Shown in pieces: positions 28,287 to 35,465 of a DNA stretch of 64,000 nt (the first letter of the stretch is position 1; each line of letters begins with the position of its first letter). A program made the translations under genes and the position numbers. The DNA is from Bacteriovoracaceae bacterium (GTDB lineage: Bacteria > Bdellovibrionota > Bacteriovoracia > Bacteriovoracales > Bacteriovoracaceae): positions 1 through 64,000 of the forward strand of contig JABFRR010000018.1 of assembly GCA_013141065.1 (NCBI GenBank), read 5' to 3'. Under the pieces are notes generated by a model. It was not told the DNA's origin. It made no database searches and saw only the letters and a program-made list of their open reading frames with translations.

Positions 28287-29222
28287 ATGAAAGCACTTTT
28301 AAAATTATCATTACTCGCAATACTTACTACACTGGCAAGCTGTTCTGGCGGCGGCGGTGGTGGATCTACTGGCGGAGGTGTTTATTATCCACCTACAACA
28401 GGCGGAGGCTCAACTGGAGGCGGCTCAACTGGGGGCGGATCAACTGGTGGTGGAAGTACATCTACTTATGGTGCTTACCAATCAGCGAACGTATTAGCTT
28501 CAGAATTTGTTTCTTCACTCAACTCTGTTGACTCGACATATTCATCTCGAGTTGAACTCTACACTAATGAAACATTAAGATCACAAACAGCAGGCCAAGA
28601 CGATTGGTTTGTTATCTACGACGCTAAGTTTAGCGAATATAAAGCAGTAAGCCTTCAGTACGTTCGCTCAATTGTTTATTACGATTACTACTCTAACAAC
28701 ACAGCAGTTGCTAAAGAGTTTAGAGAAATTGAAAGAGACGATATCATCGGTGGAAGCCTAAATGGTGACTACTACGGAAATGACTATGAAGTTGTTGATA
28801 GATTATCTTCAGGATACTACGAAGGTCGTCAGTCAGGTTACTTATATGAAGACGAAGCAGGATCAACTGATGTTTCACTTCTTGCTAAAGAACAAGAACA
28901 AAAGAAATTTTTCGAAAAAGCAGCTAAGGTGTCTTTTGTTTACAACGTAAGCTTAGAGACTTCTATGTCAATGGTAACATTGGGAACAAAAATCGAAAAA
29001 ATGCTTTCACGTGCTAATGGAGAGTTAACTTCAGAAGACCAATTAGCATTAATGGGTGACATGAAAACTCTTACAGGAGTAACTTTAGAAGAAATTCAAA
29101 AAGCTACTCAAAGTGCTGATGCAAAAGAAGATGTTATTGCAAAAATTGCGAACAAGCTTGGTACAACAGCATCAAACCTTGAGCAACGTGTATTACCTGA
29201 AGTTTTCGGTATCACTCTTTAG
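28287..29222 (+). CDS. Lipoprotein paralogue 2 with GGGST-repeat linker
   Basis: A 311-aa paralogue of the preceding protein. Its lipobox LASC is followed by six Gly and then a longer linker with four STGGG-type repeats (about residues 27-58), after which the shared domain starts at ANVLASEFVSSL. GGGGGG at 28269-28275 serves as Shine-Dalgarno. The linker repeats are encoded by near-identical 15-bp units and could vary in number. The two proteins share almost all of the mature domain, differing mainly at the linker and near the C-terminus. Confidence 0.7.
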   Translation: MKALLKLSLLAILTTLASCSGGGGGGSTGGGVYYPPTTGGGSTGGGSTGGGSTGGGSTSTYGAYQSANVLASEFVSSLNSVDSTYSSRVELYTNETLRSQTAGQDDWFVIYDAKFSEYKAVSLQYVRSIVYYDYYSNNTAVAKEFREIERDDIIGGSLNGDYYGNDYEVVDRLSSGYYEGRQSGYLYEDEAGSTDVSLLAKEQEQKKFFEKAAKVSFVYNVSLETSMSMVTLGTKIEKMLSRANGELTSEDQLALMGDMKTLTGVTLEEIQKATQSADAKEDVIAKIANKLGTTASNLEQRVLPEVFGITL

Positions 29223-29252
29223 TTAATTAAAAATCTAATAGAGATAAATTTC

Positions 29253-29289
29253 AAAAAGCCCTGGACGTATGTTCCGGGGCTTTTTTTTT
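29253..29289 (+). terminator. Intrinsic terminator after lipoprotein 2
   Basis: AAAAGCCCTGGA pairs with TTCCGGGGCTTT around CGTATG, followed by T9. Confidence 0.85.
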
Positions 29290-29418
29290 GCAGGAATTCC
29301 CAGTGTAAATATCTTCCTCTCAAAATATGATAATAAATTTATTTTTTCGTAATGTTTTTGTGGTTTCTGGCCTTCACAATTCATCCTTGGCCATCTAAAA
29401 TACTTTCAGAGGTATTTT

Positions 29419-30785
29419 ATGGGGCGGCAAGCAAATAAATTAAAGGTAGAAGAATGTCATGAGATTATTTTGAAAGAATTTTCAAAATTTAGGGAAAAAA
29501 GACCAATTTTTGAAATTCCGCTCAATAATTTTTTAATGTCGAGTTTTGCAGTTTTTGCGCTGAAGTCACCATCCCTCTTGCAGTTTGAACAACACTTTAC
29601 AGAAGAAAAAACAAGAAGACATAATCTCAACTCACTTTTTAAAATTGATCGAGTTCCATCGGACACACATTTACGAGATGTTTTAGAAACGGTAGAATAC
29701 GCTCAATATCGCCCTGTTTTTCAACGATTATTTTCATACATTCAAAGATCAAAAACTCTTGAACAGTTTGAGTTTATGAAAATAAATGGTCAATCACATT
29801 ATTTATTAGCAACAGATGGCTCTGGCTATTATCGCTCAGAAAAAGTCGTTTGTGATTGTTGCATGATCGAAGAACATTTTGATGAAAATAATAAACTGAC
29901 ACTTAAGTTTGGCCACAACATCTTAGCAGGTTCAATTGTTCATCCAAATTTTAGACAAGTCATTCCAATGTGTCCTGAACCTATCATGAGGGTTGATGGC
30001 CGAAGTAAAAACGATTCGGAACAAACAGCATTTAGAAGATTTTTAGAGGATTTTAAAAGAGAGCATCCTAAGTTGAAAATTATTTTTTTACTTGATGCTC
30101 TGTATGCCAATGGGCCAATTATCAAATTGCTCCGAGAGTATAAATATGAATTTATAATTGCGGTAAAGGAAACGAAAAGTCTTCTATTTATGCTTGTCAA
30201 AGAAGGAGAAACCACTGGGGAAACTCAATTTTTGGAAACAAGTTTTGAATTTGGTGAAAAAGTTATCAAAACAACTAAAATGAATTATAGATTTGCAAAC
30301 AACGTAAGGCTTCATCAAGACAAAGACAGTCCATTTATAAATTTTGTTCAAGTTAAAGAAGTTACCGAATGGATTGGAAAAAAAGGCAGACCTGAAAGAA
30401 TCGAACGTAATTTTACATTTATTACCGACATACTAGTTACTAAAAATAACATTGCACAACTTGCAAAAGGAGGCCGTACTCGTTGGAAGATAGAAAATGA
30501 AACGTTTAATACTTTGAAGAATAGAGGTTATAATTTAGAACATAATTATGGGCACGGAGAAAAAACTTAACACATAATTTTATAATGAGTATGTTCCTGG
30601 CATTTTTAGTTGACCAGATTCAAGAAATTAGTTGTTACACATTTAAGAAATTAATTGAAAAATATGAACAAAAATCCCGCTTGTGGAAAAAGCTTGAAAG
30701 CGGTTTTGAGTTTCTAGAGTTTTCTAGTTGGGATCAATTTTATTATCGAATGTGCTATAATGAAATGCCACCGTCTTCTGGGTAG
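29419..30785 (+). pseudogene. DDE (IS4-like) transposase with a frameshift at an A6 run
   Basis: Segment 29419-30570 encodes LLATDGSGYYRSE (first Asp), KIIFLLDALYANGPII (second Asp) and WKIENETFNTLKNRGYNLEH, with the Glu followed by NYGHG. The frame then stops after GEKT. The -1 frame continues NLTHNFIMSMFLAFLVDQ to 30785. The shift sits at AAAAAAC (30560-30566). Either the gene is disrupted by one base, or the A-run lets ribosomes or polymerase slip. No clear terminal inverted repeats were found by eye. Confidence 0.7.
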
Positions 30786-30900
30786 GTTTTGCGCCCGTTC
30801 TGACTTATATTTTTAAACTCTTCAAAGACATTCAATATAAAACTAGTTTTCTTTAAGAAAAGTGTGAACTTTTTACCCTAAAATTACAGGAGACTGAAAT

Positions 30901-30948
30901 CGGGTTGACTGGTCGAGAGGCCGGGAACCGCTGTTTTTTTTGTAAAAA
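30901..30948 (+). terminator. GAGA-loop hairpin followed by U8 upstream of 31020
   Basis: GGTT..AACC (30902-30928) encloses GGTC-GAGA-GGCC, after which CTG and T8 follow, as in an intrinsic terminator. It lies in the 234-bp gap between the transposase and the exported protein gene. It may end the transposon transcript, or act as a leader attenuator or small-RNA end. The remainder of the gap has no gene. Confidence 0.5.
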
Positions 30949-31019
30949 ATACCCACTTCCTTTTCAGCCATCATCGCCGGGAGTATGAACTTAAATTAGA
31001 CATAATTAGGAGATTATCT

Positions 31020-32222
31020 ATGATTAAGGGTTTGCTCACGTTGTTTATTTTATTGGCCGTAACAATTTCATCAGCTCAGGCAGATTATCATGTCACCGCT
31101 TATAAGAATGAGACTATTGATGTGAATAAACCAACTCGATTACTTCTTGCAGGCAATGGTGATAATTTGGGATTGCTTTTTCAAGAAGTCGCAAAAGCAA
31201 AGGCCATGAAATATAAAGAGCTTAATTCTGAAGAACAAATTGTTTTCATTGCGATAAAAGAAAAAGAGTATGATAGTGAATCATCTCTTGTTCGTTATGG
31301 TTTTAAAGTCATTCGAAATGAGCGAGCTTCACTTGATGGAAAAGAGTTTATTTCCGTTGCACTCGCGTTTAAAAAAATTCTCTCTCTTGATATTTTTAGC
31401 CATAGTTCTGCTCAATTCGGCATTCACCTTGATGGGCGTGAAAATCGTTTAAATACTAAAACCCAAGGCCTAGAAAAATTAAAATCAAATTTCACTAAAG
31501 ATGCTTTTGTTTATTTGCATGGTTGTAACTCAGGATTTAACCTAGCTCCTTATTTGGCCAATATTTGGGGAGTACCTGTTGCAGGTTCGATGACTTCCAC
31601 AAATTTTCAAAAATTACACTCAGATGGAAATTTTTATTTAAGTGAAGAAGGTTTTGCACCCAATACCGATTGGGCATTAACTAACACATTATCTTATGAT
31701 TCAGAATCATCTTGTGCCAAAGGCGCCTGCCAGAGACTCAAACCCGACAACACACCTTATGTGGGATTTTGGGGTGCTTATAGACAAGGTGGCCTGCCTT
31801 TTTATAAATTCTTTTGCCCAAAAAATAATGCCGAGACTTGTCTTAAGGCCATGGCCAATTCTCTTGTATCACACACTCTTAAGGTGAATTTAAAACGCGA
31901 CAGCACTTTAGCCGATTATAAAAAAGCCGTGGTAGATTTTCTGTGTCCGGTTAGTTCAAAAAGTGACTTAAGAGGTGAATGTGCAGCAAAGTTAGAAGAA
32001 GCTTTAGTGACTCTTGATTACACTTATAATCCTTTTTCAAGACCTCAAGTCGAATGTGATTTTAATAGCTGTAAGGTTGAAATTTCTTGTGGAAAGGTAT
32101 TGTTCACTGGGCTTCCCAAACCCGGAACGTGTGAATTAAAAAACAATTACCAAGGTAAAGCCACGACTTTAGTTCGTGAATATAAGGCCTATCTTGATGC
32201 CTTTAACTATCTCAAGAACTAA
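31020..32222 (+). CDS. Exported protein with caspase-like His/Cys signature
   Basis: A 400-aa protein with a signal peptide (MIKGLLTLFILLAVTISSAQA). Around residues 120-170 it reads LSLDIFSHSSAQFGIHL and then DAFVYLHGCNSGFN. The beta-strand/His (His128) followed by strand/Cys in HGCNSG (Cys169) is the pattern of clan CD cysteine peptidases and related DUF4347/CHAT-like domains. The C-terminal part has six further cysteines (CAKGACQ, CPKNNAETC, CEFNSC-like), fitting an extracytoplasmic location. TAGGAG provides the ribosome-binding site. Peptidase activity is not established. It is followed by two more exported proteins in the same orientation. Confidence 0.55.
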   Translation: MIKGLLTLFILLAVTISSAQADYHVTAYKNETIDVNKPTRLLLAGNGDNLGLLFQEVAKAKAMKYKELNSEEQIVFIAIKEKEYDSESSLVRYGFKVIRNERASLDGKEFISVALAFKKILSLDIFSHSSAQFGIHLDGRENRLNTKTQGLEKLKSNFTKDAFVYLHGCNSGFNLAPYLANIWGVPVAGSMTSTNFQKLHSDGNFYLSEEGFAPNTDWALTNTLSYDSESSCAKGACQRLKPDNTPYVGFWGAYRQGGLPFYKFFCPKNNAETCLKAMANSLVSHTLKVNLKRDSTLADYKKAVVDFLCPVSSKSDLRGECAAKLEEALVTLDYTYNPFSRPQVECDFNSCKVEISCGKVLFTGLPKPGTCELKNNYQGKATTLVREYKAYLDAFNYLKN

Positions 32223-32248
32223 GGAATTCGTTAATAGTTTAATTAAAG

Positions 32249-32265
32249 TGTCTAAAAAATAGACA
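32249..32265. promoter_or_regulatory. Palindrome TGTCTA-N5-TAGACA, second copy
   Basis: The same inverted half-sites and 5-bp spacer as at 18204-18220. It lies 93 bp upstream of the 1031-aa exported protein gene. A further half site, TGTCTAACGG, is near 32321. Confidence 0.5.
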
Positions 32266-32357
32266 GAGAGTGTAAAAGCCTCACGCTTAATTGTATGAAA
32301 TTAGTGACCATGAGATGGTCTGTCTAACGGAATGAAATTTGCTATAGATAGGCTATT

Positions 32358-35300
32358 ATGAAAAAAATTAAATTAAATCTCTTGGCGATTAATCCTTTAT
32401 TGTTGGGTTTGCTTATTTCAATAAGTAGCTCACTGACTTTCGCAGGAGAGTCGTTTATTCCACTTCAAAAAGGGCTTAGAATAGCCAGTGATGACTTAGT
32501 CTACAATGACCAAGTTCTTTCTTCAAAAGAAGCAGACCGCCTCGCGAAGGATCAGCAAGTTAACCTCGCAAATCTTAATCCACTTGAAAATGATATTTGG
32601 TCAGATCAAGTGACAAATATTTTGGATCAAAAAAGTATTGCTATAAATGAATTGGATGTTCTTACTTATGAAGGAGCTTTAAGCTCAAATTCTGGGTTAT
32701 TTCGTTTTAATGCAATTCCGGTAGATGGAAATAAAATCTTTACCATTCACTTAGATAAATCACTGCACTCTATGCTTTTAAGAAAAAATCTCTTACGTGC
32801 TCTCGGATATAAAGTCCCTGCAATGAAATATCTCAAAAAAGTAACAATTCAATTTAATAATAAATTTGCACTGGAAAATTTCCTAAAAAAAGAAATTCCA
32901 GAAGCGACCCTTGGAGCTTCTGAACGCTGGGCCACTTCGAATTTAGTGACTCAAGACTTACTAAGTGTAACTTTACGTGATGTAGCCATTTCAGAACCAA
33001 ACGAATTTGATTTTTACAATGTTTCGATGGGACTTCCAACACAAGTAATTAATAGCCGTACATTAAGAGGGCTGGCCTTGCCATATGCTTTAGTTGATCT
33101 TTATGAAAGTATTAATAAATTTAGTTGGGTGAGCTGTAAAGTCGATAACAAGGCAGTTATAGTTCCTCATTTTACAAGCAATGACTTTGCGACAACGATT
33201 GATGATGCTGCGTGGATGTTAGGAAGAATGAATCGACTGACTCGAGCTGAGATTCAAAAAATTGTAGCAGAATCCTATATGCCAAAAGAAGTTGAATTAA
33301 TATTAGTAGAAAAGATTATTTCTAGAAGAAATGCACTCAATCGATGTTTTCAAGTCAAAACTCCAGAAATAGCTTTCAATGCAAAAATAAACGGTGAAAA
33401 TGTTAAAGAAGGAAAACTTTTAAAGAAAGAATATTCTGATTACGCATCACGCTTTGCCTATGGAGATGCAGAATCTCCATTAGAACAATTAAGATTTTTT
33501 CTTTATTCTAAACTCCAAAGCAATGTAATTGATAATTTAGTTAATCGATTAAATTCTGAGTTAGTAACTTTCGATCTAAGTAAAAAAAGAACTGAATATT
33601 TTCAAAACCAATTTAACGAAGGACTAGATCATTTTGTGAAAACAGGTGAATTACTTCCTATTAAAGTTGGATCATGGGTAGAGCCTATGTTTGGATTAAA
33701 TCTGATTCTTTCAAGAGATATCATCCTCGGAAATTATCTTGGCACAGATAACTTAGTTCAATTAGCAGATACTTTTGGTGCTGGTGTAGATGTGGGTGTT
33801 TTTGTCGGGATTGAAGGACTCGGATATGACATTGCCCCAAGTTTGAAGGTAAGTACCTCTTTAGTCAGAACTTATACTCACTTGAAACCAGTGAAAAGTT
33901 TGAAAGAAAGTTTGAAAGAAGATTATCGAAATATGTTTGTAGGCTTAATGAAAAAGTCCCTTAAAGAGACTTTCTTTTCTCTAAGTGAATTAAAACAAAT
34001 CGATGCAAAAGATGGAGAAGAGCAAACTGAAGCAAAAGAAACTCAGAGAAAAAAGATCGAAGAGCTTTTTAAAGAAATCGATAAAAACTTAAATGTAGGT
34101 GAGTCACTTATTATAACTGATAAATTGTTGCCTTCAGCAACACTTAAAATTAATTACAATCAAGGCTTGGTTGGTGCAGGTGTTGGTATTGCAGGGAGTG
34201 CCACTGTTTTAAAGCGAATACACCTTTATAAGAAAAGTCCAAAAATTCTACAAATTTATGATGATAGTGGATTTGTTAAAAATATAGACTTATCTTTTCA
34301 GGTGAGCAGCTATATCAATCTTATAAGACTAAATGGGGCCATTGATAAAGGTCATTACAACGTAAATTCTTATATGGTCAATCTCTCGACTGACCTAAGC
34401 GAGAATCCAAATTTATTTACCAATGCGCTTGGAGTTTTTAGTGTTCTTAAAAATAGAGATTTTGAACTTTTAAATAGCAATAATCCACCTGTTAAATTAG
34501 ATGTGCAATTTAAAGATAAATCAAAAGGTCTCTCGGTTTTATTCTGGAAAATGAAATCCCTAACTGGAATGACCTATTTTGACATCAAGGCTAAAGATGG
34601 TGTCCAGGGAACATATTTCAGTCTAGAAAAAGATTTTTTAACGGGACTAAATCCAGAAGCATTTTCAAAGCAACTACTAAATTATTATCTGGTGAAAAGT
34701 GATTTGGATAATGTTCAAATTACCGAAGAAGCAGACAAAAATCCAGGTGAAACATTTTTTGGAAAATCACAGACTCAAAAAATTAGATTTGAGGCAGTGG
34801 TTGGTAGTGATAAAAAATTTGGTCAGAAATTTCTCGCACTTTCAGATATAAAACAAGGTTGGGCAATAAGTGAAAAGAAATTAAGAAAATTTATGTTGGG
34901 TGTAAATACTAAGTTTCAAGAAAACCTTTTTGAACCAGACGCAATTGATTTTAAAAAGATGCGTCTTTTTAGAGTTGGTTACCATATGAATATCTATAAC
35001 CGTGGACTAGAAAGACTCCACAGCATCAAGGCAGAGGATATTAATCCCCTTGAAGTTAAGTATAAACAAGAACGTTTTTGCCAACACGATAATCCAAACA
35101 GTAGAAGTGCACAATGTGGAGATCTTAATTGGATAAAGTCTTTAATTAAAAAATGTCAAAAACCAATGAATGAAGAACTTAAAGCAAGTTGTAGCGTAAG
35201 TTTATTTCAAAAAATGATGGATGATTTAAATTTTAAAGATTTTCAGAAACTTATTGGTGAAGATAATCTTTATGTTTATGGATCAATAGATGGATTCAGA

Positions 35301-35453
35301 GAAAAGTCTGAAATCTTAAATGACACAGTTTTTTCAAATACTATTGGTAAAATTGGAAATAAGCAGTGGAATGGACCTTTAGAAGTTGTTAGAGATCTTC
35401 TTGGATTATCGGCCGGTGAAACCAGCGGAAGCTGGATTCGCCAAAGATTGTAG
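32358..35453 (+). CDS. Large exported protein, unknown
   Basis: A 1031-aa protein with a signal peptide (LLAINPLLLGLLISISSSLTFAG). The middle holds Gly-rich beta segments (VGAGVGIAGSATVLKR, VGVFVGIEGLGYDIA). The C-terminal third has a cysteine-containing stretch (FCQHDNPNSRSAQCGD, KKCQKPMNEELKASC). No family is recognised. The gap to the protease gene behind it is 12 bp (TAGGTAGGCATTAAAATG), so they form an operon. A periplasmic or outer-membrane role linked to the protease is plausible but not shown. Confidence 0.6.
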   Translation: MKKIKLNLLAINPLLLGLLISISSSLTFAGESFIPLQKGLRIASDDLVYNDQVLSSKEADRLAKDQQVNLANLNPLENDIWSDQVTNILDQKSIAINELDVLTYEGALSSNSGLFRFNAIPVDGNKIFTIHLDKSLHSMLLRKNLLRALGYKVPAMKYLKKVTIQFNNKFALENFLKKEIPEATLGASERWATSNLVTQDLLSVTLRDVAISEPNEFDFYNVSMGLPTQVINSRTLRGLALPYALVDLYESINKFSWVSCKVDNKAVIVPHFTSNDFATTIDDAAWMLGRMNRLTRAEIQKIVAESYMPKEVELILVEKIISRRNALNRCFQVKTPEIAFNAKINGENVKEGKLLKKEYSDYASRFAYGDAESPLEQLRFFLYSKLQSNVIDNLVNRLNSELVTFDLSKKRTEYFQNQFNEGLDHFVKTGELLPIKVGSWVEPMFGLNLILSRDIILGNYLGTDNLVQLADTFGAGVDVGVFVGIEGLGYDIAPSLKVSTSLVRTYTHLKPVKSLKESLKEDYRNMFVGLMKKSLKETFFSLSELKQIDAKDGEEQTEAKETQRKKIEELFKEIDKNLNVGESLIITDKLLPSATLKINYNQGLVGAGVGIAGSATVLKRIHLYKKSPKILQIYDDSGFVKNIDLSFQVSSYINLIRLNGAIDKGHYNVNSYMVNLSTDLSENPNLFTNALGVFSVLKNRDFELLNSNNPPVKLDVQFKDKSKGLSVLFWKMKSLTGMTYFDIKAKDGVQGTYFSLEKDFLTGLNPEAFSKQLLNYYLVKSDLDNVQITEEADKNPGETFFGKSQTQKIRFEAVVGSDKKFGQKFLALSDIKQGWAISEKKLRKFMLGVNTKFQENLFEPDAIDFKKMRLFRVGYHMNIYNRGLERLHSIKAEDINPLEVKYKQERFCQHDNPNSRSAQCGDLNWIKSLIKKCQKPMNEELKASCSVSLFQKMMDDLNFKDFQKLIGEDNLYVYGSIDGFREKSEILNDTVFSNTIGKIGNKQWNGPLEVVRDLLGLSAGETSGSWIRQRL

Positions 35454-35465
35454 GTAGGCATTAAA

